Notes: generated by a model from the sequence alone, not told the origin. DNA of 53,623 nt from Pseudomonadales bacterium (GCA_028280225.1 JANQMF010000219.1:1-53623), one strand, 5' to 3'; positions 15,759 through 24,559 are shown, numbered from the stretch's first letter. Program-made: numbers and translations.

Positions 15759-16314
15759 TTGACTCGGCTGCACTGCGTGGATCCAGTTGCCCGGTATCCA
15801 GTTCCAGGTCGTACTGCGCACCATGATCGTGGACCTGTTGCATATGTGCGACGGCGGTCCCCGGAAAGCGTCCCAGCCGGGACTGCTCACGTTTGTTAAC
15901 CTGTTCAACCGCACAGTGTAAACCAACAAACCAAGTCTTGTGCGGATCCAGCACCGCCACATAGTCCTGCAGATAGGCCGGCTTGAACAACAGGTCATCA
16001 ACAATCACATTAATTCCGTTGTCGCTGAGGGTACGTATGGCACGCCGCATGCCTTTGAGTAATTGTTCACCGTAGGCACCAAATTCAATATGGGTGACCG
16101 GTTCCCCTTGACTTAAATCGGGCACTATATTGATACCCGAAGCACCGGGTGAGCCTGCCGGAGAATTCAGCCCCCGATACCTGATTGGCATGCCGTCGCG
16201 AAACTGATCGAGACTGATGTGCTGAAAGGGTTCTGTTAGAATCTGCTGCAATTTCACGGCAAGGGTAGTTTTTCCGGAACTGGACGAACCGTTTAGGAGA
16301 ATGACCTGACTCAT
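15694..16314 (-). CDS. Chloramphenicol phosphotransferase-like P-loop kinase
   Basis: 206 residues. Walker A 'LNGSSSSGKTT' lies at residues 7-17, and 'HISLDQFRDGMP' and 'VIVDDLLF' follow. The arrangement matches the CPT family, whose founder phosphorylates the 3'-OH of chloramphenicol in the producing organism. Most chromosomal homologues have unknown small-molecule substrates, so antibiotic resistance should not be assumed. The gene is alone on the minus strand and overlaps the propeller gene tail to tail over 65 bp. Confidence 0.78.
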   Translation of the reverse strand: MSQVILLNGSSSSGKTTLAVKLQQILTEPFQHISLDQFRDGMPIRYRGLNSPAGSPGASGINIVPDLSQGEPVTHIEFGAYGEQLLKGMRRAIRTLSDNGINVIVDDLLFKPAYLQDYVAVLDPHKTWFVGLHCAVEQVNKREQSRLGRFPGTAVAHMQQVHDHGAQYDLELDTGQLDPRSAAESIMACLAQPPQAFLRIRQAIQS

Positions 16315-16448
16315 TTCATGATTTATGTGCGCGGCACCGGTGTCGATGCGCTCAGATTATACGTCGGCGTGCTGCATCAGCAAGCTTGTTACCACAGAGC
16401 CACAATACCGGCGCCTGAACCGGCTTATTGCTAATCCCATTGCCAATA

Positions 16449-17156
16449 ATGAAGCAGCATATCGATCCCAGACTCAATGCTTTTTTGCACCCCTTCGCAG
16501 ATATACCCAGGGAGCAACAAAAAGCCCACCATCTGAGCGATTGTGCCCTGGCCATTGTGCCCATAGCAGACCACGTCGACCGCCTGTTCGATGCTGAGCG
16601 CAGTGGTATCGAAACCATGTCTAACCAGCGTTTGTTGGGGTACAGTAGCGGGCGTTATTGTGCTCACCGAGTCCAGGAGCTACTGGAACACAAGGTCCAG
16701 GCGATTGTTCGTAAACAACGCATGCCGGTATGGCCGCAGACTTCGGTGGGCAGCATTTCTCATTCACATTCGGTGGCGGTGGCGTTGGCGTCTTGTGCCC
16801 ATCTGGGTGTGGGGATTGACCTGGAAACCATGGGGCGGGTAGGACCGAAGTTATATGACAAAGTATTTACCGCCACGGAAATTTCCGGACTCGACAACCT
16901 GCCGCGCTCCGCGCCCAGTATCGCTTTTTCCGCCAAAGAGGCGGGTTATAAGGCCATTTACCCCCTGGCGCAAACCTATATCGGTTTTATGGAAGCAGAA
17001 ATTCGCCTGCGCAAATTTTTTGGCGATAACGCGGGTGTATTCGACATCAACTACGTGGGCACCCATATCCCTAACCGCAGGCTTAACACCGGCATTGGTT
17101 TTTGGTCTATACATGGGGACCATATCATGACCGTATTTTTAATCCCCAATTCATAA
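16449..17156 (+). CDS. 4'-phosphopantetheinyl transferase (Sfp/EntD type)
   Basis: 235 residues from ATG 16449. It transfers phosphopantetheine from CoA to a serine of acyl or peptidyl carrier proteins. Family motifs are in order: 'RYCAHRV' (CoA-binding, near 69-75), 'GSISHS' (101-106), 'GIDLE' with Asp124 and Glu126 (Mg), and 'FSAKEAGYKAIYP' with Lys163, Glu164 and Lys168. This layout is EntD/Sfp type, not AcpS type, so it serves specialised carriers and not only fatty-acid ACP. No siderophore or polyketide synthase is in the window. The EPS-linked ACP at 30030 is the only carrier protein seen here, a plausible but unproven client. The CNT transporter starts 9 bp downstream. Confidence 0.9.
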   Translation: MKQHIDPRLNAFLHPFADIPREQQKAHHLSDCALAIVPIADHVDRLFDAERSGIETMSNQRLLGYSSGRYCAHRVQELLEHKVQAIVRKQRMPVWPQTSVGSISHSHSVAVALASCAHLGVGIDLETMGRVGPKLYDKVFTATEISGLDNLPRSAPSIAFSAKEAGYKAIYPLAQTYIGFMEAEIRLRKFFGDNAGVFDINYVGTHIPNRRLNTGIGFWSIHGDHIMTVFLIPNS

Positions 17157-17164
17157 GAGACGTT

Positions 17165-18412
17165 ATGCAGGCAATCCTGGGTTTAGTGGTTATTTTGGCT
17201 GTGGCTGCTTTGCTGAGCGAAAACCGGCGGCAAATCGAATGGCGGATAGTGATTGTTGGTTTGCTGGTGCAGTTTGTGTTGGCTTTTTTGTTCGTGAGGG
17301 TGACATGGATCGCCGACGCTCTTATGGGCTTGAATGTGGTGGTGACAGCCATACAAAGCGCCACCCTGGCCGGAACCAGTTTTCTGTTTGGCTTTCTGGG
17401 TGGAGGACAATCTCCTTTTACGGTCACCAACGAAAATGCCATGTTTTTGTTTGCGTTTAGAGTGTTACCGCAGATCATCGTATTCAGCGTCATTATTGCC
17501 GTCCTGTGGCATTGGCGTGTCCTGCCGGCGGTCATTCGTGGTTTTGGCTGGTTGTTAAAACGTTCCCTGGGGGTGGGGGGCGCCATCGGCACCGCCGGGG
17601 CCGCCTCCATATTTCTGGGCATGGTGGAAACCCCCATGGTTATCCGGGCCTACCTGGCAGGTCTCACCCGGTCTGAATTTTTTACGGTCATGACCTTTGG
17701 CATGTCCACCCTGGCGGGTTCGGTGATGGTGCTTTATGCCGGGATTCTGGATCATAGTATTGACGGCGTGGTGGGGCATATTCTGAGCGCTTCCATTATC
17801 AACGTCTTTGGTGCTGTTTATGTGGCCCGCCTGCTGATTCCCGAAACCGCTGTCCCGCAAACCGCGGCACCGCCGTCGGCCGCCGCGGAGCAAAGTCTGC
17901 AATATCAGTCGCTGATGGACGCCATCACCCGGGGTACTTCGGACGGGTTGACCCTGACCATGAACGTAGGTGCCATGTTGTTGGTCTTTGTCAGCCTCAT
18001 TGCCCTGGTCAATGGACTATTAGGCATGGCTGAGATTGGCGGGGTGATCCTATCCCTGCAAACATTATTGGGCTGGGTATTTGCACCGGTGGCCTGGCTG
18101 ATTGGTGTACCCTGGGGAGAGGCTGCAATTGCCGGCAGCTTGCTGGGCACAAAGCTGGTGTTAAATGAGCTAGTGGCATTTCTGCAACTGGTGGAACTGC
18201 AGGAAGGGTTGTCAGGCTCAACCCGTCTAATCATGCTGTATGCACTGTGTGGATTTGCGAATTTTGGCAGTTTAGGCATTTTACTGGGTGGCCTGGGTGC
18301 CCTGGTACCACAGCGCCGGAAAGAGTTTCTGAGCATCGCGCCACGGTCATTGTTAAGCGGTACGCTGGTTACCTTAATCAGCGGCGCCATTGTTGGCCTG
18401 GTTGCCGGCTGA
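17165..18412 (+). CDS. CNT-family (concentrative) nucleoside transporter
   Basis: 415 residues from ATG 17165. It has about ten hydrophobic segments in the Nucleos_tra2 N-terminal / gate / C-terminal order of the CNT family. 'FRVLPQIIVFS', 'FLGMVETPMVIRAYL' and 'MTFGMSTLAGSVM' correspond to the substrate- and sodium-binding regions (QTEAPL and the glycine-rich stretch in NupC). CNT proteins import nucleosides with H+ or Na+. The gene starts 9 bp after the phosphopantetheinyl transferase stop, so the two are likely co-transcribed although functionally unrelated. A hairpin GCCGGC-TGAGC-GCCGGC covers the stop codon (18404-18420). Confidence 0.9.
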   Translation: MQAILGLVVILAVAALLSENRRQIEWRIVIVGLLVQFVLAFLFVRVTWIADALMGLNVVVTAIQSATLAGTSFLFGFLGGGQSPFTVTNENAMFLFAFRVLPQIIVFSVIIAVLWHWRVLPAVIRGFGWLLKRSLGVGGAIGTAGAASIFLGMVETPMVIRAYLAGLTRSEFFTVMTFGMSTLAGSVMVLYAGILDHSIDGVVGHILSASIINVFGAVYVARLLIPETAVPQTAAPPSAAAEQSLQYQSLMDAITRGTSDGLTLTMNVGAMLLVFVSLIALVNGLLGMAEIGGVILSLQTLLGWVFAPVAWLIGVPWGEAAIAGSLLGTKLVLNELVAFLQLVELQEGLSGSTRLIMLYALCGFANFGSLGILLGGLGALVPQRRKEFLSIAPRSLLSGTLVTLISGAIVGLVAG

Positions 18413-18420
18413 GCGCCGGC
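18404..18420 (+). terminator. Hairpin over the CNT stop codon
   Basis: GCCGGC, a five-base loop holding the TGA stop, then GCCGGC. Each arm is itself palindromic, giving a GC-only six-pair stem. No T-run follows, so it is at best a weak or Rho-assisted terminator, or a 3' mRNA stabiliser. Confidence 0.3.
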
Positions 18421-18440
18421 ATAGCCGTCAGGCAGTGGGG

Positions 18441-18462
18441 TGGGTTATTGCTGGGTTATTGC
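18441..18462. repeat. Perfect 11-bp tandem duplication
   Basis: TGGGTTATTGC occurs twice in direct contact (18441-18451 and 18452-18462), in the gap between the CNT gene and the 3' end of exbD. It probably reflects slippage; no function is evident. Confidence 0.7.
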
Positions 18463-18466
18463 CGCG

Positions 18467-18880
18467 TCACCCCGAAGCGGCCAGCGACACATTGCTGACC
18501 CCGGCCTGGCGCGCGGAATCCATTACGTGAATCATGGCCTCGGTGGTTGAGTCTTTGTGCGGTTGAATGATGACGGGGGCCTCGGGGTTTTCCGCGTGCA
18601 GGCGCTCGATATTGGCGCGTACCGAACGCCAGTCCACATCACGTTGGGCAATAACAATGCGGTCCCGGTTTGTGATGCGCACAACGATACTCTTTTTGTC
18701 GGGATCTACGGTCTTGGGCTTATCGTCATCGGGTTGGTTGACGTCCAAACCCACTTCTTTCACAAATGTTGCGGTGACAATGAAGAAAATCAACATGATG
18801 AACACAACGTCCAGCATGGGGGTTAGATTTATTGCTTCTTCACCTTCTTCTTCACGGCCTCGACCAAATGGTCTACGCAT
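18467..18880 (-). CDS. ExbD/TolR-family biopolymer transport protein
   Basis: 137 residues from the ATG at 18880 ('MRRPFGRGREEEGEE'); the upstream in-frame extension to 18946 has no conserved sequence. One membrane segment follows 'INLTPMLDVVFIMLIFFIVTATF', where the Asp in 'PMLDVVF' is the proton-path residue of the ExbD family. The periplasmic domain ends in 'DSARQAGVSNVSLAAS', a normal ExbD ending. ExbD works with ExbB in proton-driven energising of outer-membrane transport. No exbB or tonB gene is adjacent, which is unusual. The gene is monocistronic here and converges on the CNT gene. Confidence 0.9.
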   Translation of the reverse strand: MRRPFGRGREEEGEEAINLTPMLDVVFIMLIFFIVTATFVKEVGLDVNQPDDDKPKTVDPDKKSIVVRITNRDRIVIAQRDVDWRSVRANIERLHAENPEAPVIIQPHKDSTTEAMIHVMDSARQAGVSNVSLAASG

Positions 18881-18973
18881 GTGCTTCCCCTCAAGTACCT
18901 GAAACTTCCTGCCCCTATAGTAAGTGACAAGAAAGGCAAATGCCAACCACGGATATGCGGCCGGACCGCCGGA

Positions 18974-19906
18974 CTAATCGTTGAGGAAGTTCAGCGGCAA
19001 CCCCGGCCGGGACCAGGGCAGAGCGACCAACTGCCCGGTGGTGGACAGGGTGACGTAGGCGGTCTGTAAGTTTTCGCCACCAAAACAGATGTTGGTTGTG
19101 AACCGATCCGGCATGGGTACAAACTCAGGCGGTGCGCCGCTGGGAGAAAGGGTTGTGATGCCGCCATCCATCAGGGTGGCCACACACACCCCGCCCTGGG
19201 CATCTACCGCCATGGAATCAAACATGTGGTAGCCCGGCCGGTCCACAAGCAGACGCCGGCGGCCCTTTACCCGCCGGCCCGGACCGGCCAACTCAAATGC
19301 CCAGACACGGCCGGGTATGGTTTCAGCCACATAAAGCTCGTCTTCAGCGGGGGATAGTCCAATCCCATTGGGGCCTTCCATGGGGAAGATGACTTCTTCG
19401 ATACGGCTGCCATCCGCGGCAGCGTAAAATACGCCGGTCCGGTCCCGTTCCCTGGCCCGGGTTTTGCCGTGGTCGGTAAACCAGAATCCCCCGGTGTTAT
19501 CAAAGACAATATCATTAGGGCCGCGTAAGGGTTGTCCCTGGCAATCGCTGTAAAGTATTTCCACCGCACCGGTGTTGAGGTCCACGGCTTCGATCCGGCC
19601 ACCGGCATAGTCTGCCGGTTCGTGTCCCGGGAATAGCTTGCCGTCACGCTCGGTCCACTCAAACCCGCCATTATTGCAGACATAACAGCGTCCATCGGGA
19701 CCCATAGCCGCACCGTTAGGGCCACCGCCTAAATCAGCCACCACTTCAACCCTTCCGTCGACTACCCTGGATAACGTTCCCCGGGCTATTTCAACCACAA
19801 TGACGCTGCCGTCGGGCAGGGCAATGGGGCCCTCTGGAAATTGCAACCCGGTCGCCATAACCTTCATGCCTGAGGGTTGTGGGGCTGAGGACTCCGACAT
19901 GGTCAT
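18974..19906 (-). CDS. SMP-30/gluconolactonase/LRE family protein
   Basis: 310 residues of a six-bladed-propeller type: 'LQFPEGPIALPDGS', 'GGGPNGAAMGPDG', 'LRGPNDIVFDNTGGFWFTDHG', 'MEGPNGIGLSPAEDELYV' and 'MFDSMAVDAQGGVCVA'. The conserved Glu (FPEGP), Asn (GPND, EGPNG) and Asp (FDSMAVD) match the divalent-metal site of the family. Members hydrolyse sugar lactones or related esters; the substrate is unknown here. The ribosome site GGGAG lies 3 bases before the ATG at 19906 and 9 bases before a second ATG at 19900, which is the better-spaced start. It is divergent from the BON lipoprotein. Confidence 0.88.
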   Translation of the reverse strand: MTMSESSAPQPSGMKVMATGLQFPEGPIALPDGSVIVVEIARGTLSRVVDGRVEVVADLGGGPNGAAMGPDGRCYVCNNGGFEWTERDGKLFPGHEPADYAGGRIEAVDLNTGAVEILYSDCQGQPLRGPNDIVFDNTGGFWFTDHGKTRARERDRTGVFYAAADGSRIEEVIFPMEGPNGIGLSPAEDELYVAETIPGRVWAFELAGPGRRVKGRRRLLVDRPGYHMFDSMAVDAQGGVCVATLMDGGITTLSPSGAPPEFVPMPDRFTTNICFGGENLQTAYVTLSTTGQLVALPWSRPGLPLNFLND

Positions 19907-19986
19907 GATCTCCCTATTCGTTACAACTTATGGTTGAATGCGCGCAGCTTTGACACATATTTTCAGCCACACTAGAGGAGAACGCG

Positions 19987-20388
19987 TTGATTGCCAAGAA
20001 TCCGTTGATGAATAAATCGACATTGCAGCCCCTTACGGATCATGCTGCCAGCTCCCGGCGGACCCCTGTGGCCGTGTTCAGGAAACTGTGGCTGGTTGTC
20101 TGCCTGGTGGCCCTGGCTTGCAGTGGGTGCGCAAGTTACAAAGAGGGTGGCAGCCGCACCGTTGGGGAATTCACCGATGATGTGGGGATACAAAGCGCGG
20201 TTAAAACCGCCCTGATAAGAGACAAGGAAATCAGCGGCTTACGCATCAACGTTGAAGTTAATCGAAGTGTGGTTTCACTCTACGGGCGGATTCCCAGTGA
20301 ATATGCCAGACAGAAAGCCGTACGGATTGCCGCCGGTGTGCGCGGAGTGGTTGATGTACAGGATCGGCTGACCCTGGTTGAAGAATAG
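19987..20388 (+). CDS. BON-domain lipoprotein
   Basis: 133 residues from TTG 19987, chosen because AGAGGAG sits about 7 bases upstream; the ATG at 20008 lacks such a site. A hydrophobic stretch ends in a lipobox 'LACSGC', giving a lipidated Cys near residue 47. The mature part is one BON domain ('SAVKTALIRDKEISGLRINVEV...VVSLYGRIPSEYARQKAVRIAAGVRGVVDVQDRL'), as in OsmY and DolP. BON domains bind phospholipid or outer-membrane surfaces. The long basic N-region before the signal core is unusual and may mean the true start is later. Confidence 0.8.
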   Translation: MIAKNPLMNKSTLQPLTDHAASSRRTPVAVFRKLWLVVCLVALACSGCASYKEGGSRTVGEFTDDVGIQSAVKTALIRDKEISGLRINVEVNRSVVSLYGRIPSEYARQKAVRIAAGVRGVVDVQDRLTLVEE

Positions 20389-20499
20389 AGTTTATACACA
20401 CGGCAAACCTGGGCCAGACATTTTCGAATTCTAAAACGAACCTTACATTTATGCCGTAACTTTTTGTTTTATATAGAGTTAAAATCAGCCTGATATAGA

Positions 20500-20522
20500 A
20501 AGTGTGTGAAATTTGCACACTT
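20500..20522. terminator. Inverted repeat between convergent BON and hemF genes
   Basis: AAGTGTG, nine bases, then CACACTT: a perfect seven-pair stem in an AT-rich gap between two convergent genes. It could stop transcription from either side, though neither flank has a long T-run. The stem is AT-rich, so termination would be weak. Confidence 0.35.
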
Positions 20523-20539
20523 GAACAAAAAGTCCAGGT

Positions 20540-21454
20540 TTAATCCCCAGAGTTATCCACAGCCAGCCAATCCCTGGGTTTGAGGAAATATTCGGTTAAT
20601 GCCAGTTCTTCGCTGTCCACCGGGGCCTGATAGTTGTATGCCCAACTGGCCAATGGCGGCAGTGAGGCAAGCACCGATTCGATACGCCGACCACTCTGCA
20701 TGCCGTAACGGGTCCCGCGGTCGATGGCCAGATTAAACTCAGCGTAGCGGCCGCGCCGGTATAATTGAAAAGCTCGTTGTTGTTCTGTAAAGGGCTTATG
20801 TTGGTGCCGCTTAAAAATTGGGATATAGGCAGGGAGGAAAGAATCACCGACATCCTGGACAAATTGGAAGCTCTCCGCATAACCCCCAACGGTCCAGTCA
20901 TCAAAAAAGAGCCCGCCAATACCCCGGCACTCCGCCCGGTGGCTGAGATAGAAGTACTCATCACAATTCTGTTTAAGCTCAGCATAGTGCTCCCCCGCCG
21001 CCTGAGCTGCGGTTTTGTGCCAGTAAACCGTGTCTTCAACGGTGGGATAGAAGGGCGTCAGATCGTAGCCGCCGCCAAAATACCAGACAGGCTCCTCAGC
21101 TTCGACCAGAAAGAACCTCAGGTTGGCATGGGTTGTGGGCACCAGAGGACTGCGAGGATGCACAATCAACGAAATAGCAGTGGCCTGAAAGCGCTGGCCC
21201 GCCAGGTGCGGATTGCGTTCCGTGGCGGCCGGCGGTAATTGATCACCGATAGAATGAGTAAACTGCACCGCGGCCTTTTCAATGTGGGGCCCGTCCGCCA
21301 TCACCCTGGGTTGGGACAAGCCGCCATTAGGTGACTCGATCTGTTCACGGCTGAAGGTGGCGGTCCCGTCCACGCGTTCCAGCTCGCTGCAGATCTTGCT
21401 CTGCAAATTGATGAAGTAGTTGCGCACGTCAAGTACGGAAGGGGTGCTGTCCAT
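20540..21454 (-). CDS. hemF: Oxygen-dependent coproporphyrinogen III oxidase
   Basis: 304 residues, the normal length. It converts coproporphyrinogen III to protoporphyrinogen IX using O2 in heme synthesis, in the cytoplasm. Family signatures are plain: 'QATAISLIVHPRSPLVPTTHANLRFF', 'WYFGGGYDLTPFYP', 'CDEYFYLSHRAECRGIGGLFFDDW' and 'FNLAIDRGTRYGMQSGRRIESVLASLPPLASW'. The conserved His of 'VPTTHAN' and Asp of 'GYDLTP' are the proposed catalytic groups. Single gene, convergent with the BON lipoprotein and divergent from the acyl-CoA dehydrogenase. Confidence 0.98.
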   Translation of the reverse strand: MDSTPSVLDVRNYFINLQSKICSELERVDGTATFSREQIESPNGGLSQPRVMADGPHIEKAAVQFTHSIGDQLPPAATERNPHLAGQRFQATAISLIVHPRSPLVPTTHANLRFFLVEAEEPVWYFGGGYDLTPFYPTVEDTVYWHKTAAQAAGEHYAELKQNCDEYFYLSHRAECRGIGGLFFDDWTVGGYAESFQFVQDVGDSFLPAYIPIFKRHQHKPFTEQQRAFQLYRRGRYAEFNLAIDRGTRYGMQSGRRIESVLASLPPLASWAYNYQAPVDSEELALTEYFLKPRDWLAVDNSGD

Positions 21455-21601
21455 GGGCTGTAGCCGCTGAAGAAAAGTAATTTATAACATATCCCCCGGC
21501 TGCCCCTTAAGTAAGGGATTGACGCTATAGATTTTTTTGTTCCGTCTGCCCCGTGCATTCCACTAGCAAGCCATGCAAAATGTCGCCGCCTTTGAGTACG
21601 T

Positions 21602-23197
21602 ATGGGTATCATGAACAAATTAGACTTTGACTATCTCGAAGAAATGCAGAAGCTGGTCCATCGGGCGGCAGGAAGTCTGGCAGGGGATTTGGACGGTGAG
21701 CAGATCCAACTGTATGAGCTGGCGTTCTGCCAGGCGCAAATCAGCGCCGCGCAGGCTTTACAGCGCCGCGCCACAGACACCCCACAAGACGCGGACACCC
21801 ATTTACTCATGCAGACAGCAGCCAACTACTATCAGGCTGAAGTGGTCTCGAACATCGCCCACCGTCTCAGCCAGCACCCTCAATCTTACGGCCTGGCCGC
21901 TAACGACATACCCCACTTACCACAGCCGGAACTGGCCCCCGGGGTAATGGCGGAACTTGGCGCCGCCTTTGTTGAGCTGGGTATTCCCGACGATATCGAA
22001 GTCGAGGAACAGCGTCTGATTCGCAACACCTTTCACGAATTTTCCGACGAGGTTGTGCAGCCTTTGGCGGAAGAAATTCATCGTCAGGACCTGGCCATTC
22101 CCGACGCGATCTTAACGCCGCTTAAGTCCATGGGTTGTTTCGGCTTGTCGGTACCCCAACGTTATGGCGGGCTCAAGCCGGATGACACCGAAGACAGCCG
22201 GATGATGGTGATTGTCACCGAGGAACTGTCCCGGGGATCATTGGGCGCCGCCGGCAGTCTGATTACCCGTCCGGAAATTATGGCCCGGGCGATATTGGAG
22301 GGAGGTACCGAAGAACAGAAGTTACGCTGGCTGCCCGGTCTGGCCACCGGTGATCCACTGTGTGCCATTTCCGTTACCGAGCCGAATACCGGTTCGGATG
22401 TGGCAAACGTCTCTCTTAAGGCGACCAAGACCAGCGGTGGTTGGCTGCTCAACGGCGGTAAAACCTGGTGTACCTTTGCCGGTAAAGCCGGTCAGCTTCT
22501 GGTGCTTGCCCGCACCAACAGCAAAATCCAGCCACCCCATAAGGGATTGTCCTTATTTGTTGTTGAAAAACCCTCGGAAAACGGTCACGACTTTGTCTTT
22601 ACCCAGCCCGGCGGCGGTCAGGTCACGGGCCGCGCCATCGCCACCCTGGGTTACCGGGGGATGCATTCTTATGAAATGTTCTACGATGATTTTTTTGTTC
22701 CGGACGAAAACCTGATCGGCGGACCCGCGGGAGAAGGCAAGGGCTTCTATTTTACCATGCGCGGATTTATGGGCGGGCGGCTGCAAACCGCTGCCCGCGC
22801 CTGTGGGTTGATGCGGGCGGCATTTGAAGAGAGCCAGCGCTATACCCTGCAACGCCAGGTATTCGGCAAGCCGGTGGCCCAATACCCGCTGTCCGCAGCT
22901 AAATTTGCCAAAATGGGAGCCTATATTTGCGCCTGTAAAGCCTTTACCGCTGAAGTGGCGGATCTCATGGATGCCGGTCAGGGCGCCATGGAAGCAAGTC
23001 TGGTAAAGTTGCTGGCTTGCCGGGCTGCCGAATGGGTCACCCGGGAAGCCCTGCAATTACACGGCGGCATGGGGTATGCCGAAGAGTCAGCGGTCAGCCG
23101 CTATTTTGCTGATGCCCGGGTGCTCAGCATATTCGAAGGTGCGGAAGAAACCCTGGCCATCAGAGTGATCGGCAAAGCCCTTGCCAGCGCCCACTGA
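21602..23197 (+). CDS. Acyl-CoA dehydrogenase with long N-terminal extension
   Basis: 531 residues from ATG 21602; ATG 21611 is an alternative. The first ~130 residues are a helical extension absent from classic 380-residue enzymes. They are followed by the usual N-terminal, middle beta and C-terminal domains. The flavin/substrate segment 'CAISVTEPNTGSDV' and the 'WCTFAGKAG' region are visible. The end has 'LQLHGGMGYAEE' and 'SIFEGAEETLAIRVIGKAL', where the Glu of FEG is at the position of the catalytic base in medium-chain enzymes. It desaturates an acyl-CoA at C2-C3 with FAD. A second, different acyl-CoA dehydrogenase starts 99 bp downstream, suggesting a two-gene operon. The chain-length range is unknown. 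Confidence 0.92.
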   Translation: MGIMNKLDFDYLEEMQKLVHRAAGSLAGDLDGEQIQLYELAFCQAQISAAQALQRRATDTPQDADTHLLMQTAANYYQAEVVSNIAHRLSQHPQSYGLAANDIPHLPQPELAPGVMAELGAAFVELGIPDDIEVEEQRLIRNTFHEFSDEVVQPLAEEIHRQDLAIPDAILTPLKSMGCFGLSVPQRYGGLKPDDTEDSRMMVIVTEELSRGSLGAAGSLITRPEIMARAILEGGTEEQKLRWLPGLATGDPLCAISVTEPNTGSDVANVSLKATKTSGGWLLNGGKTWCTFAGKAGQLLVLARTNSKIQPPHKGLSLFVVEKPSENGHDFVFTQPGGGQVTGRAIATLGYRGMHSYEMFYDDFFVPDENLIGGPAGEGKGFYFTMRGFMGGRLQTAARACGLMRAAFEESQRYTLQRQVFGKPVAQYPLSAAKFAKMGAYICACKAFTAEVADLMDAGQGAMEASLVKLLACRAAEWVTREALQLHGGMGYAEESAVSRYFADARVLSIFEGAEETLAIRVIGKALASAH

Positions 23198-23238
23198 CCC
23201 CAGCCTTCGGAGCGGTTATCCATCACCCCCCCTCCAAG

Positions 23239-23274
23239 GCAAGCAAAGAGGCACGCAAAGAGGCATGCAAAGAA
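23239..23274. repeat. Three tandem 12-bp repeats between two acyl-CoA dehydrogenase genes
   Basis: GCAAGCAAAGAG, GCACGCAAAGAG and GCATGCAAAGAA lie end to end, differing at the fourth and last bases. They occupy the short gap just upstream of the second dehydrogenase's ribosome site, so a length change here could affect its translation. Confidence 0.75.
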
Positions 23275-23296
23275 TCTAAACAAGAGGATAAGCACC

Positions 23297-24511
23297 ATGG
23301 ACATTTCATTCAGCGAAGAAGATCGTGAATTTCAAAAGGAAGTCAGAACGTGGTTAACAACAGCCTGGCCTCAGGAAATCAGAGATAAACAGGCACGCAG
23401 CGCCCAGGGCCGTATTTCAAAAGAGGATATTGTTGCCTGGCAAAAACGCCTGGCTGAAAAAGGCTGGGCGGCAACCAATTGGCCGATGGAACATGGAGGG
23501 GCCAACTTTACCCCAACCCAAAGCTATATCTTCGACCTGGAACGGGCGCAGGTTGGCGCGCCCAACGTCATCCCTTTTGGCATCACCATGGTGGCCCCGG
23601 TCATCATGAAATTTGGCACGGATGCGCAAAAGAAAGAGTTTCTGCCAAAAATTCTTAACTCGGATATCTGGTTTTGCCAGGGTTACTCCGAACCGGGTTC
23701 CGGATCTGATCTGGCGTCTTTAAACACCAAGGCGGAAGACAAAGGTGATCACTACCTGGTTAACGGCGTAAAAACCTGGACCACACTGGCCCAGTACGCG
23801 GACTGGATGTTTTGTCTGGTACGAACCAGCCAGGAAGAGATCCGCCAGTTGGGTATCAGTTTTATTTTGATCGACATGAACACCCCCGGGATCACGGTGA
23901 AGCCCATTATTACTCTGGACGAACCCGGCGACGGCTTCCAGGAAATAAACATGGTCTATTTTGAAGACGTCAAAGTCCCCAAAGAAAACCTGGTAGGCGA
24001 GCAGGGTAAGGGCTGGACTTGCGCAAAGTACTTATTGGAGTTTGAACGGGGTAATGCCTACTCACCTTCTTTGAAGGGCGCGCTTAAGCACCTGGAACAG
24101 TTTGCCAAAGCCGAAAGTGATGGGTTTGGTAACACCTATTGGTCCAATGCCGCATTTCAGAAACGTTTTCACGATGTCCAGGTACAGGTGCTGGCGATGG
24201 AATATACCGAGCTGCGCATTCTGGGCGCCCTGGCCGCAGGCCAGAATGTTGGGCCCGAAAGCTCCATGCTGAAAACTCGCGGCACCGAGTTGCAGCAAGC
24301 CGTGACGGAATTGGCCATGGAAATCAGCGGCAATTATGTCAGCCCCCTGGATCAATCCACCCCCTTTCCGGGAGACAACTTTCAACCCGTGGGCCCGGTG
24401 GATGCCAACGGTACCGCCCAAGAGTACTTTAACACTCGAAAGGTAAGCATCTATGCGGGCTCCAATGAAATCCAACGCAATATCATGTCCAAACTGGTCT
24501 TGAACTTATAA
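23297..24511 (+). CDS. Acyl-CoA dehydrogenase, pimeloyl-CoA dehydrogenase large-subunit-like
   Basis: 404 residues from ATG 23297, preceded by 'AAGAGGATAAGCACC'. The start 'MDISFSEEDREFQKEVRTWL' and 'WAATNWPMEHGGANFTPTQ' are typical of the subgroup that includes PimC-like large subunits. 'CQGYSEPGSGSDLASL' is the flavin region. The end 'IYAGSNEIQRNIMSKLVL' has Ala where medium-chain enzymes carry the catalytic Glu (YEGT), as is common in this subgroup, where the base is placed elsewhere. It acts on an unknown acyl-CoA with FAD. Probably co-transcribed with the upstream dehydrogenase. Confidence 0.92.
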   Translation: MDISFSEEDREFQKEVRTWLTTAWPQEIRDKQARSAQGRISKEDIVAWQKRLAEKGWAATNWPMEHGGANFTPTQSYIFDLERAQVGAPNVIPFGITMVAPVIMKFGTDAQKKEFLPKILNSDIWFCQGYSEPGSGSDLASLNTKAEDKGDHYLVNGVKTWTTLAQYADWMFCLVRTSQEEIRQLGISFILIDMNTPGITVKPIITLDEPGDGFQEINMVYFEDVKVPKENLVGEQGKGWTCAKYLLEFERGNAYSPSLKGALKHLEQFAKAESDGFGNTYWSNAAFQKRFHDVQVQVLAMEYTELRILGALAAGQNVGPESSMLKTRGTELQQAVTELAMEISGNYVSPLDQSTPFPGDNFQPVGPVDANGTAQEYFNTRKVSIYAGSNEIQRNIMSKLVLNL

Positions 24512-24523
24512 ACCCGCTGTCAT

Positions 24524-24559
24524 GTAGCGGCCGCACCTGCTACCGGTGCAGCCGCTTAC
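24524..24559 (+). terminator. Hairpin after the acyl-CoA dehydrogenase
   Basis: GTAGCGGC pairs with GCCGCTTAC at the outside and CACC with GGTG inside, around a short loop. This 13-bp-downstream hairpin is GC-rich but not followed by a clean T-run. It is the best candidate for ending the dehydrogenase transcript before the EPS region. Confidence 0.4.

Noticed and set aside
15694-16314. Chloramphenicol resistance gene
   Set aside because: The fold matches CPT, but most chromosomal homologues act on unknown substrates. There is no resistance context.
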